A DNA stretch of 64,000 nucleotides from Entophlyctis helioformis (taxonomy: Eukaryota; Chytridiomycota; Chytridiomycetes; Chytridiales; Chytriomycetaceae), in assembly GCA_025526915.1 (NCBI GenBank), contig JAHLKH010000030.1, forward strand, positions 123,101-187,100, read 5' to 3'. Below are positions 14,549 to 26,412 of this stretch, in pieces (position 1 is the first letter of the stretch; every line of letters starts with the position of its first letter). A program made the translations under genes and the position numbers. The notes under the pieces are model-generated. The model did no database searches, was not told the DNA's origin, and saw only the letters and a list, made by a program, of their open reading frames with translations.

Positions 14549-17039
14549 ATGGCCCGACACAGCTCGTCCCGTCGGCTTGGCGTTGCGACGCTCGCCACGG
14601 TCATGGCGCTGGTGGCTCTGCTGGCACTCGCCGCAGCCCCAACCACGCACGCCATCGTCATCAGCGGCCAAGGTAGGCTCACCCTCGCGCACTGATGCAC
14701 ACTGATGCACACACACACGCTGGACTACGCTCACACTTGCAAGACAGTCATTTACAACATGTCGACGGTGCCTGACATTGTCGATGTACCGAAAACGGCC
14801 AAAGCGGCCAAAGCGACCAAGCCCGCCGCAGCAGTCAATGTCCCACCAACACCACCACCACCACCACCAGCAGTCGTGAAACCAGGCAAAGCAGCACCCA
14901 AAGCAGCAGCCAAAGCAGCAGCCAAAGCAGCAGCCAAAGCAGCGGCCAAAGCAGCAGTCAAAGCAGCGGCCAAAGCCGTGATCGACGTCACCGTGATCCC
15001 ATTACCGACGGCGACCAAGCCGATACAATCGCCAACCGACACGCGGTTCGACAACTTCTCGCCGATACCGGGCGTTCCATCTGTGCTCCCTGCATCGCTC
15101 GTTGAGTATCTGGAGTTGCTCCGCTACTACGAACGCGACAACCAAGGTAGCGCGTACGGCAAGCCTCGCGAGCAGCGTGTGCACCGTGAGGACGATGAGG
15201 ACGATGAGCAGGACGAGCGCGGTGAACGCGGCGAGCACCGGGAGCGTGGTGGGCGTGGTGGGCGTCGTGGACGTGCAGGTCGGTTTGGACGTCGTCAAGG
15301 CGAGACCGACGACGAGGCGACACCTGTCATGGACGAGAACGTGACCGATGTGGCGATCGACCCGACACCGACGGATGGTGCTGATGACGCGGTTGGCGCG
15401 TTGGTGACGCCTGACGGTGTGGTTGACACGGCGTTGGAGACATGGTCGCCAGTCGTGGATGCTGGAGAGACGGTCGACGAGACGGTCGGCGAGACGCCTT
15501 CGGAGGCTGTGGATGGCGTGACAGAGATCGTGCCGACCGCTGTGATGCCGATACCGCCGAAACCCGAGCCGATTGCCACTGACGGTGATTGCAGCGAGTC
15601 GGCTGTGCCTGCACCAACGCCGCCGCATCCGGCCGAGGTTGCTGGCGGCGCGAGCCCGCTTGCAAGCCCCGCTGTCGAAATCGCCGAGACGCTGTCGTCT
15701 GATATCGCCCCTGTGGATGGTCAAGCGACGCCTGCACCTGTTTCCGAGACCGTGGGCCTTGAAACGACTCCCGACGCGACTCGTGACGCGCAGCCTGTGA
15801 CACCAGACGCCGCGGGTCCAGTCGATGGCGGCGCGACGCGTTCCGCCACCCAGTACGGCATCCCTTACGAAAGCGTCGACAGTCCCACCGGTGTTGTTGA
15901 TCAGCCCATCGCTCCGACAGGCTCGCTTGCTGCTGATGCAGCTGTTGATGCAGCTGTTGCTGCGACGAGCGACGAGCCGATCAGCCAGCCTGCTGCCGAA
16001 CAAGTCGACACGAGCGAGCCAAGCGGAAAGGTCGCGGCGGCTGTCGCGCCAAGCCCGACCGAAGTGGAAGCGAGTGCGTCCAACGACACGGGTACCGACG
16101 CGACGGATGCCGCAACGGCTGTGACTGGAGATGCAACCACTGTGCCGTTGTCGTTGGACGCACCAGTCGCCGCTGCTACACAGACGGCTGATGATGATGT
16201 CCCTGTCCCACCGCCCAGCCCCGCGGCCGTTGCCGTCGAGTCGCCAGTCGCTCCAGCCGCGCCATCAGACGCACTCGTGTCGCCCGTCGCTCCCGCGCCA
16301 TTATTGCCGTCCCAGTCGCCCGTGCCAGCCTCGTTGCCAGACACCGCGGCTGTGCCCAACGGCATTCTGGACGCATCCACCGTTCCCAACACGCCGGCAG
16401 CCGCTCCTCCCTCCACGGCAGACACGCCAGACACAGACACAGGCGTCGTCACGAGCACGACAGCAGACACAGCCTCGCTCACGGCACAAGCACCGGCAGA
16501 ACAACCACAACCGTCACGTCAACCGGTCATCTAGCATCCGGCGCGGGGTTGCAGCCATCCTGGTCGTTGCCGCCGTCGCCGCCGCGCTCTTTGTCGGCAC
16601 CCGTTCACGTAACACTCGCGGTTCTCACGACCACGACCACAGCCACGATCACAACCGCTCTCTCTCGGTTGACGCGCTCGAGGCCGGCACGACAAGACAA
16701 ACGACCAAAGCATCGGCTGGGACTGATGGTGACGATGGCGACCACGGCGACCACGATCGCAGCATCAGTAGCAGTAGCAGTCATGGCTGGCAATGGCATA
16801 CACCGAGCGATGACAGCTGGCAAGCGCAGACCCTGTTGCCGCCGGCACCCCATCCAGAGCCCACTCCGTATCGCGTGACAATGGCAGGATCAGCAAAGGG
16901 CAGCGGTGGGGTCGACACAGGGACCAGCCATGAGCATGTCAGCCCAATCCCATCATCGACTCGGCCATCTCGCCAATCTCGCCAATCTCGCCAAACCTCC
17001 TCGCCCGCCACGCCCGCCACACCGTGTGCGGTTTGCTGA
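14549..17039 (+). CDS. Mucin-like type I membrane protein, unrecognised family
   Basis: No known family. Exon 1 (14549-14672) encodes a signal peptide: basic SSSRRLG, a hydrophobic stretch and likely cleavage after THA. A phase-1 junction to 14748 leads to a long ectodomain rich in Ala, Pro, Thr, Val and Asp. This includes a KAAA repeat tract (14884-14980), an acidic DEDDEQDERGE patch and an RGGRGGRRGRAGR patch. A membrane segment (GVAAILVVAAVAAALFVG) with a following basic stop-transfer lies in another frame; a weak 55-nt intron at 16445-16499 would join the two. The short cytosolic tail is His/Asp-rich. The end is uncertain: 17039, or 17181 after another frame change, whose tail looks protein-like. 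Probably a cell-surface or wall protein. Confidence 0.6.
14884..14980 (+). repeat. 12-bp tandem repeat encoding KAAA units
   Basis: Repeats of AAAGCAGCAGCC with third-position and one GTC variant, coding for lysine-alanine-alanine-alanine units in the ectodomain of the mucin-like protein. Confidence 0.85.
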
Positions 17040-17181
17040 TCTCGCGACCGCGTCGTCGGTACAGGCGGATGGCGATGATCTGATTGATATGCGCGGGCCG
17101 GACGACTGGGACGCTTACGCAGGTGGTGGTGCGGGTGCGGGTACGCTGCCCACGCTCGCACGGACGGCCGCCAGACGCTGA

Positions 17182-17441
17182 TCATCAACCTCTCACTCGA
17201 CTCCCCTCCCCTTTTCTCTCTTGTGGTTATGCTTCTTACAATGCCGCTGCTCACGCCTTGCTGGTCCAACGCTTCAAAGCCATCCAACAAAAACCAACAA
17301 CCAACGACAAAGTACCATACGGAAGAGAAATGCATTGGTAGAGAGATCTGGAGAGAGAGGGAGAGAGAGGGAGTGGTTAAGGGGGGAGAGAGGGAGAGAG
17401 AGGGAGAGACAGAGCAACAACGAGCCATCGATTATCATCAC
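17182..17441. other. Convergent 3' region with GA-rich tract
   Basis: Between the ends of the mucin-like gene and VPS1. A GAGAGAGG-type purine tract runs about 17341-17412. No gene seen. Confidence 0.6.
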
Positions 17442-20194
17442 TCAAACGGCCGCAATAATCTCGTCCGCCTTCTTGAGCGCCGTGATCATCTTCCGGCACT
17501 CCTGTCGCCGCTGGACGGTAAACTCCGACTCCTTGAGCGACTCGTCAAACTGCTCGCGCTTGTACAGCTCAGAGAGCAGCTCGCGCTGGAGCTCGTCCTT
17601 GGACGACTGCACGAGGTTGAGCATGATCGCCTTGGGCACAAGGTCCGACACGGTGCGCTTGACAATGTTAAAGTACGACAGGAGGAGGAGCTTGATGACT
17701 TCCGTCTCGATCTGCTCGCGCTCAGAGAGGTTGCCCGACGCCTTGAGCACCGCCGGTGGGGGCTCGAGCATGCCCGCCATGCCCGGCTTGCCGCCCTTTT
17801 GCTTGAAGAAGCTGCCAAAGAAGCCCTGGTTGGACTGGTTGATGATGTCGGCGTTCATGTCGCGCTGCGGCAGGGCGGCAGCGAGCGTGGCCGGTGGCGG
17901 CGGCTTCTTGTCGTTGGGGTTCTTGCCCTGGATCTGGTCAATCATGGGCGGCGGGTTGCGTGCCTGGTTGACGCGGTCGACGACAATCGCCATGGCGCGG
18001 TGGCCCGTGATGAACTCGGGGTGGCCCGTGTTGATGTAGCACGCCTCGGCGTTGATGACGTCGCTCACGAGCTTGGACGTCGGGGTCATGCACTTTTGGA
18101 AGAAGCGGATGACGACGTTGTAAAACTTTTCTCGGAGGGCCGGGAAGCGCTTGAAGATGGGCTTCTGGAGCAGACGGTTGAGGATGCGCACCAGCTCGTC
18201 GTAGACCATCGTGCAGCACTTGATCGACGGGTCCTCGAGACGCTTGATCTGCTGCTTGACGAGGATCTCAAAGGCAGCCGTGCCGACAAAGAGGGCGGGC
18301 GACGAGCCGGACGAGTTGTACAGGATGGTGCGAATGTCAACGTCCTTGACCTGGTCAAAGGGATCCATGCCACGGATGGCGGTGGCGTAGATCTCGTGGA
18401 AGACAAAACTGATACGGGCACCGCCGCTGAGCTCGTCGCTCGTGAGATCATCCGCCGTACCCGCAATGACCGTGCGGTACTCGGTCGTGAACTCGGTGAT
18501 GGCGTTGAGGATGATGTTGGACATGTTGTCCTGGTCCTCGCTGAGCGGGTCACCGAGCGAGACCAGCTCCTGCTGGTACTTTTGCAAGCTGCTGCTGATC
18601 TTGGCCTTGATCTCGGGCAGGGTGTTCTTGATGTGGTGCATCAGGATGATGTTGAGCTTGCGGGCGAGGAACGGCGTGCCGCAGTACTGGGCCTTGCTGC
18701 GGTACGACGGGTGGTTCTCGAAAAAGTTTCGCTCGGCATCCAGCGCGAGCGAGATCTTCTTCTTGTTGTCAATGTCGCGCTGGCCACGGTTGACGACGGG
18801 GACGTAGCCAAGACGGAGCGGGATGACGCGGCCAGCCAGAATGTCCACCACGTCGGTGCCCTGGTCCATGAGATCGATCTTGGTGAGGACACCAATGGTG
18901 CGCACACCCTCCGTGTCCACCTCGCGGGCAAGCTTGAGGCCGTCCGAGTTGGCCAAGTCGGTGTTGCCGGCCGTCACGGCGAGGATGATGGCGTTGCTCT
19001 TGGAAATGTAGCGCAGGATCATGTCCTTGATGAGCTTCTCAATGTCCTTGGGCTGATCGCCGACAGGCACCTTGGTTAAGCCAGGCAGATCGACGAGCGT
19101 GAGCGTGAGGACGTTGGGCGAGTAGATGCGCAGGTTGATGGGGGCGGGCGACACGCCAGCGTTCTTGCCGACGGAGCGCTCCGTCTCGCGCTCGATCTCG
19201 GCGCGGATCTCGTCAAAGTCGGTGAAGCGCTTTCCAGGCAGGTGGAGGAACTCGCCCCACTCATCGCCCTCTTCGATCGAGGCCGAGGCGTTTGTGGGGG
19301 GCGTAGGGCGTGCGGCCGAGGCCGGCGAGCCGGGCGCCTTGCTGTCGCCAGAGGCAGCAATGCCGCCGACCTCGCCCTTTGAGTTTGGGCGGTTGATGAG
19401 CTGGAGGACCAGCGGACGACGCGTGACGATACCAGAGCCTGGCCGAGCAACACAGCGCGACACGCCGAGCAAGGAGTGAGTTGAGGGCATGGCAGGGAGT
19501 GGCATCGTATGGCATGACAGGAGTCGATGCGAGCACAGACGCACCTCTGGGCAGAAAGTCACGGCCGACAATGTTTTCGAGGACAGAGCTCTTGCCACTG
19601 CTCTGGCTTCCGACGACGGCAATCTGCGTTCACAGTCGATGGGTGCACCAGGCACGGCGCAAGGGGGGCGACGGGGCAGCAAGGATGTCAGCCAGACGAC
19701 CGAGAGGGGCATGCAAGGCAGCAAGGCAGCAAGGGCAGCAAGGGCAGACAGCACGCACCTGGGGCAGGTCGATGGGGTTTGCCACGCCCACGGTCGCAAA
19801 GGCGTCCTGCAGCAGGTTGACTGTGGCGAGGCGGGAGCGACAGGGTCAGTGTGTGTGCGTGCGGGTGCAATCTGGTGGATTGCCGCTGGACACGCAGGCT
19901 GTGCTGGTGGTGGTGGTGGTGCTGGTGCTGCTTGTGCTGGTGGTGCAGAGTGGCGGCCCGTCGCACGGCAGGCGTTGTGCCAGGCCACCGGCCAGGCAGA
20001 CAGCCGGGAGGGCAGCCATGCAGCCATGCAGGCAGGCAGCTAAACAGGCAGGCAGCTTAACAGGCGGCACCGCCAGGCGAGCGTGGGCTGGCGACCGACA
20101 AGGGTGGTGACTGCGCGAGTAGGACATGACAGAGCAGGGCAGGACAGAGCAGAGCAGAGCAGCGCCGCATGTCTCCTACGACAGGGCAGCCAAA

Positions 20195-20240
<46 letters not shown>

Positions 20241-20378
20241 CAGACGCACTCGAGCGGCAGCCACCGCAGACATAGCAGATACGCAAGCAGAAGCAGAAGC
20301 AGTAGGAACAGACACGCAAGCACAGGCTGAGGCTGTATGAGCAGACACGCACTTGTTTTGATGAGCTGCGAGTCCATG
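17442..20378 (-). CDS. VPS1: VPS1, dynamin-family GTPase
   Basis: Large GTPase that pinches membranes in vacuolar/endosomal sorting and peroxisome division. Four exons: 20378-20354, 19820-19759, 19623-19545 and 19438-17442, giving 720 residues (yeast Vps1 has 704). The N-terminus [16 protein letters not shown] matches Vps1 rather than Dnm1. G1 [10 protein letters not shown]3 DLPG and G4 TKID are intact. Middle and GED regions follow; between them lies a variable proline/lysine-rich part, and there is no PH or proline-rich tail. The first intron (533 nt) contains a CAGACG array. All phases match, so the gene is intact. It is divergently transcribed from the RlmN-like gene, 110 bp apart. Confidence 0.95.
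20196..20240 (+). repeat. CAGACG hexanucleotide repeat
   Basis: Seven and a half copies of CAGACG in the first intron of VPS1. A related GACGCA array occurs near 52470-52497 in SWC4. Confidence 0.9.
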
Positions 20379-20488
20379 CTGGCGGTGCTGCAGAGGGCAG
20401 AACAGAGGGTCAGCGACTGTGCTCGAGGATCCAACAGGATGCCACAGGATGCCCCGAGACGCTCGAGGATCCAACAGGATGCCACAGG
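20379..20488. promoter_or_regulatory. Shared VPS1/RlmN divergent promoter region
   Basis: The 110 bp between the two divergent start codons. It contains the first copy and part of the second copy of a 33-bp direct repeat. No TATA box recognised; promoter role is inferred from gene orientation. Confidence 0.4.
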
Positions 20489-20493
20489 ATGCC
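20421..20493 (+). repeat. 33-bp direct repeat at the VPS1/RlmN divide
   Basis: Identical 33-bp copies at 20421-20453 and 20461-20493, each starting GCTCGAGGATCC and containing ACAGGATGCC units; a further unit follows the second copy. The proposed RlmN start codon at 20489 lies inside copy two. Confidence 0.9.
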
Positions 20494-22238
20494 ACAGGAT
20501 GCCACTCACAATCAGAACGTGGACACACTCGGCAACGTTTGTGCAAATTTCAATCCTGCTTTTGACGGTGGACGCAATGTCGGCATCGGGCGACTGCCGG
20601 ACTGCATCGGCGACTGCGACTGCGACGCCAAGCGTCTGGGGCCGCTCCTTGCGCTGGCCAGGCCCGAGCTGCAGGCCGCCATCGCAGGCGCCTCGCTGTC
20701 GCTGCGCAATCCGTCGTTTGTGCACTCGCAGCTGTGGACCAACCTGTACCGCACCGGCCGCTTCTCGTTCGACGCCATGACCGACCTGTCGCTCAAGGAC
20801 CGCTCGCTGCTCAGCGCCTCGTTCGACATTGGCATGCCATTGCAAAAGGTGTGTCTGTGTGCTCAACGAGGCCCTCTGATCGACCCGCCTGCCCACCAAC
20901 TCACCTACCGTCCGATCCATCGATCCATCCACCCACAGTCCCGCCTGGTCTCCACCGACGGCACCATCAAATGGCTGCTCAACTTCAACGGCCGCGCTGA
21001 CGTCGAGACCGTGTACATCCCGCAGGTCGCCTCGCACCAGCAGCTGCACGCAAAGTCCGTCGGCACCGCCTGCGTGTCGTCGCAGGTCGGCTGCTCCCTC
21101 GCCTGCGCCTTTTGCCACACCGGTACGCAGAAACTGCTGCGCAACCTGACCGCCAGCGAGATTGTCGCCCAGGCCATGCACGTCATGCGCGATGTCGGCG
21201 ACTTTCCGCTGTCGGCGCGCTCGCATCGCAGCATGTCCAACCTCGTGTTCATGGTACGTGTGTGTGTGTGTTTGTGTGTCTGCTCGTCTTCTCCTTCCCT
21301 CTCTTCTCCTCTTGTCGACTCACGAGAGATCGCGTGCCGTGCACACAGGGCCAGGGCGAGCCGCTCTACAACTACAGAAACGTCTCGGCAGCCATCCGCT
21401 TCCTCAACACCGTCTTTTCCATGGCCCCGTGGCGCACGACCGTCTCGACGTCGGGCGTGGCGCCGCTCATGGGCTCCATCTCCAAGGATCTCGGCGCCGG
21501 GCTCGCAGTGTCGCTCCATGCCGTGCGCGACGATCTGCGCGATGTGCTTGTGCCGCTCAATAAGCAGTATCCGATCGCCGAGGTGCTCCGTGGGTGTCGC
21601 GACTATCTGGATGGCCATGCGGCAGGATCGCCGCACCGTCGCATCACCTTCGAGTGCGTGTTTTGGTGGTGGTCGTTGTAGTGGTGCACACGAGCCGTGA
21701 CTGACTGGTACACGCGTGTCTGTGATGCAGATACGTCATGCTGGACGGTGTTAACGACACGGACGCCGATGCCCGCCAGCTGGCCAGACTCGTGGCCAAG
21801 ATGCCGTCGCACATTAACCTGATTCCGTTCAACCCATGGCCGGGCTCCGGCTTTGCCTCGTCCACACCTGACCGCATCAATGCAAGTCTGCCCCTCCCTT
21901 GTCTCTCTTGTCTGTACGCGTTGGACTGACTGGCGACCGACAGGCATTCAGAAACATTGTGCGCAGATCGGACATTGAGTGCCATGTGCGCACATCGCGT
22001 GGCCAGGATATCATGGCGGCGTGCGGCCAGCTCAAGAGTCTGGACGACGCCAAACGCAGTCGCGTGGCCACGCTGCTGGCACGTGAGCCCGTCGCGTCCG
22101 AGTCGCCCGTCCCTCCCACATCTCTCGCTGACCCGCCATCGGCATCGCATCGGCATTGTCACGACATTGCCGTCGACATCGGCACCTGCACTTGCCATGA
22201 CGCTCGAGCCAGCACAGCAGTCGGCTGCAGGACAGTAG
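20489..22238 (+). CDS. RlmN-like radical-SAM RNA (adenine-C2) methyltransferase
   Basis: Related to bacterial RlmN, which methylates C2 of A2503 in 23S rRNA and A37 in some tRNAs. The iron-sulfur motif GCSLACAFC (C-x3-C-x2-C) follows CVSSQVG, which holds the first catalytic cysteine. MGQGEP, TVSTSGVAPL, GVNDTD and the second cysteine in AACGQL are present. Exons are 20489-20848, 20939-21253, 21349-21653, 21731-21881 and 21944-22082. A proposed last exon, 22213-22238, brings the sum to 431 codons. Without that intron the frame would run to 22456, across the NEO1 end. The fourth intron has a GC donor. Five introns show it is nuclear, not bacterial contamination. The organellar target is inferred; no clear targeting peptide. 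Start codon uncertain. Confidence 0.88.
21882..21943 (+). other. GC-AG intron in the RlmN-like gene
   Basis: Donor GCAAGT at 21882 and acceptor CAG at 21941-21943, phase 0 on both sides, joining RIN to AFRNIV across a conserved stretch. No GT donor fits. Confidence 0.8.
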
Positions 22239-22315
22239 TCAAACCACCACAAGAGATGGGATATTGTTTTATAGTAATAATGACTCGTGGCGTCAACAGA
22301 CACACACACACACTA

Positions 22316-25300
22316 CTACCCTTCGAGCTTGGTGTAGCTCGGCGGACTGATACGCCACTTGACCGTCTTGTACAGATACAGCGGCAGGCTGCTCATGGCC
22401 GTGATGACGGCAACTTTCCACACAAACGTCCATGTGGCGATAAAGTGGATATCTGAGCGTGGGGGTGTGAGTCTGCAGGCGGGGCGGAGCTAGGTGGGCG
22501 AGAGACGCTCGTCTTACCGAAGTACGAGGGCAGCAGCCACATGGAGCCGACATACACAGCCACCGTGCCCAACTGCGAGTAAATCATGTACGGATGCCTG
22601 TATCACACACATACACAGACAGAGACGGATCAGTCATATCGACAAAAGCCAGGCGGCCCAACACCACGCAAACACCACTCAACGCACCATGTGGAAATCT
22701 CGAGCGCGACCATGAGCAGCTCATTGAACACGAGCGCCGTGAACGAGATGGACACCACGCGCACAAACTCGTCTTCAAACAGCCAGATGGCGAGCATCAT
22801 GATGGCGCCGCCTTGGTACACGCTGATCATGAGCCAGATGAAGAACGTCTTGTACGACAGCGCGCGGCCCTGTCTCCGAGTCCCCATGGTCAGTGGATGG
22901 CGTGGTGGTGCACGATGACAGGCAGGCGCACACACCTTGACGAGCTCCTTGTACAGCTCGGGGTAGAGCATCGCCGTCTCTTCGCTGATGTCCTTGTCAA
23001 ACACGAGCGAGAACACGGGTGCCATGGTATAGAACGTCGCATAGCCAATGAGCAGCGCACCCTACACGCCAGCCAGCGTCAGTCTTGCCCCACAACAGCC
23101 ACAGCGCGACAGTGCCACAGCCACACACCTGGTACAGGGCAATTGGCGCAAAGTAAAACAGTGCCGAAAACACCGCCTGCATGATCGAGATGATGAGTCC
23201 GCGGTGGATCACAAACTGCGACAGCTTGGCCGAGCGTTTGTAGCTGTTGCGGCCATGCCACAGCAGCAGGCGTGCAAGGAAGCTAAACTGCGTGACGGAA
23301 AAGTCTGCGGCGAGGCTCGCCTGGCGGCCCTCTTTGCCGACAATGCCGACGCCCACGTGGGCAGTCTGGATCATGGACACGTCGTTGCCGCCGTCGCCAA
23401 TGGCGCAGGTGCGTGCCGACGGCGACGCGGTTTGGATGAGCCGCGTGACTTGGGCTTTCTGCGTGGGCGAGACGCGGCAGCAGACAATCACCGGGAGGCG
23501 GAGCGCCACGTCCATGAACGCCTGCGCGTGGTCGTCGAGACACGTTTGCAGAGACTCGCCGTCGATGATGAGTGCGCTGTCGGGCTTGGTCTGCAGCGCG
23601 TCGAGCTCGGCCAGCACCTCGTTCGGGTCCGTCACTGCACGACCGGCATGGAGACAAGGCGGGGGGTGAGCAGGAGGTGAGCAGGGGAGTCAGCCAGACG
23701 GTCGACAGTCCGTGAGCGGCACCGCAGGATCGCTTACGGCGCGCCATGGTATGGATCGGCTGGTTGCGAGCCACGAGCTTGGACGACACGGCAATGCACG
23801 TGGCCGTCTCGATCTTGTCGCCCGTCAGCATCCAGATGCGCAGACCCGCGTTGCGCAGAAGCTCGAGCGTCTGCTTCACGTCGTCCTGCAGCTTGTCTTC
23901 GACGCCCGTCACACCGAGCAGCTCGAGGTCGCGCTCAAGGTACTTGGCGACCACGGCCTGCATCATAGCGTTGCGATCGTTCAGGCTGATCTTGGCTTCC
24001 TGATACCTGCATGCCGGACACTGCCGTGTCAATCCATGCGTCCTTAGACACAACACACGGCCCACTCTCCACCCCCGACTCACTTGCGCTGAAACTCTGC
24101 ATACGCGTCCTCGGCCAGCCGTTTCCGCCCAATCACAAGCGTGCGCAGCCCCTCGCGCGCCATGTTGCCGCACTCTTCATCCAGCCAGTCATTGAACCCC
24201 ACAATCTTGGCCATGACGACATCGGCACCCTTTTCGAAAAACGTAATGTCGCCCGTGGCGAGCTCGCGCACGACAATGCCCATGCGCTTGCTCTCGGACG
24301 TGAACGGGAACACGTCCAGCACGGCGTACTCGAGCAGCGTGCCGTGCGGCGTGCGCAGCCGCAAGAGGCCCGTGTCGCGGAAATACAGCGTAGGCCCACC
24401 GACTCGGTCCATTTGATAATGGCAATTTCGTCGGGCGATGCGGCCTGGTACGACAGCTCGCCCTCGTCGTCAAAGACGGGCGTCACGTTGTGGCAGAGCG
24501 CGAGCGCAATGGCAATGTCTTGACGCGCGTGCTGATGCCTTTGGCGCGCTTCATGCCAAACGACGTCTCCTGGGCTGGTGGGGCCATCGTTGGGGTGGGG
24601 GTGAGATGGCGGTGTGTGGCCACACGATGGCGACGGGCAGGCGGCTCTCTCCGACTCACCTTGCGACGGGTCAAAGGCTGTGCGGATATGGGCAACCACT
24701 TCCTCCATGGAATCCGCACCGTACGAGATGGTGCCCATATGCAACCGCTTGAGCTCCATATCTGCGCGTGCAAGCACGTTAGCGCCAAGTGCATTCTCTA
24801 TGAGCCCACGCGTCTACGAGTCCAGCCACGCCACACACCGTTCTTGGTCAGTGTGCCCGTCTTGTCGGTGAGCAGGTAGTCAATCCGGCCCAGTTCCTCG
24901 GGGATCGTCGAAGTGCGCACGATGGTGCCGGGGATCTTGTCATCGGCCATGATGAGGTACGAGAACACGGTCTTGCCCATGTCGAGGTTGACGCGCAGAC
25001 TGATGGGGATGATGGACGAGAACAGGATCAGGAAGCGCACCGTGTAAATGTACCAGAGTCCGCGGAAGCCGTCCATGGCGACCATGGTCAGCGACAGCAC
25101 GAGCGTGACTGCGGCCAAAATCTGTCCCAGATAGACAGACAGATAGAGATAGACAGATAGATAGACAGATGACAGACGACAGACACAGAGACCCAGGTAC
25201 ACAAGCCATCAGCACGCGGCCAATGAGTGCGACAGGCGGCTTGCATGATGTTGGCCAGCAGCGTCTCCCACCTTGGACAGCCGGTTAATGTCCAGGTCGA

Positions 25301-26412
25301 GCAGTCCGATTTTTGTGCTCGGAAAGCTCGTGTTCATGACGGCGCGCGTGTCGCGGCCCGTGTAGACGACCAGGCCAACGGCAGTGCCGGACGCGACGAC
25401 GGTGTTCATCCAGAGCATGTTCTCGATGCCGAGCGACTCGACGACGGACCCGGACTCTGTGAGCCAGGTGATGTTGCCGACAAAGCCGTGGATGTCCTTG
25501 TGGGGCTTTTCGGCGTAGACGGAGGCGTTGGCGTGGAGCAGGGACTCGTCGGAAGGGAGGGCCTGAGCGGACGGCACGGCGAGACGCAGTTTCCAGTCTG
25601 TCTCGCCGTCGAGCTGGTCGGTGCGGATGAAGCAGGCGCCGCCGGGCTCAGTGGTGCGCATGAGCACGCAGTCTGCAGGGACGCGCTGGTTCTTGTGGAT
25701 CAGGACCAGATCGCCGACGGCGAGGGCAGATGAGGGCACGGAGGAGGTGCGGGAGGGCGAGGCACGGTCCAGACGCCAGTAGGACTGTGCATTTGCCTCT
25801 GAGTCGCGCAGGTAGCGGGAGTAGTCGTCCCAGGCTTCTTTGGCCATGGTGACGAGGAGGACAAAGGCGAGCGGGCCAAAGTAGGTGAACAGGTAGCCGA
25901 TCTGGAGGGACTTTACGAGCTGGGAGAGGGCGACGAGGAGAAAGTAGAGGTTGAAGAAGAGCTTGAACTGCTCGTAGAGCACGAGGGGCAGGAAGGAGGC
26001 GGGGGAGTATTTTTGGTTGCGCACGACGTTTGGGTCGTAGACGGGGGCGGACGAGCCGAGGTGCATGGCGTCCGGGCCGAGCTCGATGGTGCGCGACGAG
26101 GATCTGTAAGAGGAGTTGCGTGAGAAGAGGGAGGCGAGCGAGATGCGCGATAGGGGAGCGAGGCAGGGAATACGCGAGGCGATGCGTTGGCGGAACGAGG
26201 ACGATGGCAACGAGGAGTGAATGGGCAGCAGGGCGTTGTTGGAGTCGTCGTAGTCGATGCTGTTGATGTTGTCGATGCTGCCGTTGTCGTCGATGATGTT
26301 GTTGTTGTTGGAGTCGTTTGGGTCAGCGTCTGACGAGCGGGACTTGAAGCGACGGGGGGGAGGGCACGGCCGACACGGACGTGACGGAGGGCAAGGTGCG
26401 CAGAGGGATCAT
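22316..26412 (-). CDS. NEO1: NEO1/ATP9-type P4-ATPase (phospholipid flippase)
   Basis: Class-2 P4-ATPase of the Neo1/ATP9A group, a Golgi/endosome flippase that keeps phosphatidylethanolamine and phosphatidylserine on the cytosolic leaflet. Exons run from about 26412 to 25272, then 25121-24839, 24761-24660, about 24574-24084, 24006-23738, 23634-23129, 23061-22936, 22869-22688, 22597-22518 and 22452-22316. Motifs: [27 protein letters not shown], phosphorylation loop [46 protein letters not shown] and [10 protein letters not shown] at the C-terminus. The frame breaks once near 24394, inside the nucleotide-binding domain, and probably at the G7 run 26354-26360 near the N-terminus. The start at 26412 (MIPLRTLPS) depends on that second correction. 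Confidence 0.9.
25131..25190 (+). repeat. AGATAGACAG-type repeat in a NEO1 intron
   Basis: Degenerate tetranucleotide AGAT/AGAC repeat lying directly beside the acceptor of the exon that starts at 25121 on the minus strand, so it forms the polypyrimidine-like tract of that intron. Confidence 0.75.

Noticed and set aside
15002..16003. 333-codon minus-strand frame antisense to the mucin-like gene
   Set aside because: Arg/Cys/His-rich shadow of a biased plus-strand sequence; the plus strand has a signal peptide and a coherent ectodomain.
17223..19079. 618-codon plus-strand frame antisense to VPS1
   Set aside because: Leu/Glu/Asp/Arg-rich mirror of the VPS1 coding strand, which has all GTPase motifs and correct splice phases.
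22239..22456. Extension of the RlmN-like frame to a stop at 22456
   Set aside because: It would code across the 3' end of NEO1 and gives unconserved sequence; an intron at 22083-22212 gives a natural stop at 22238.
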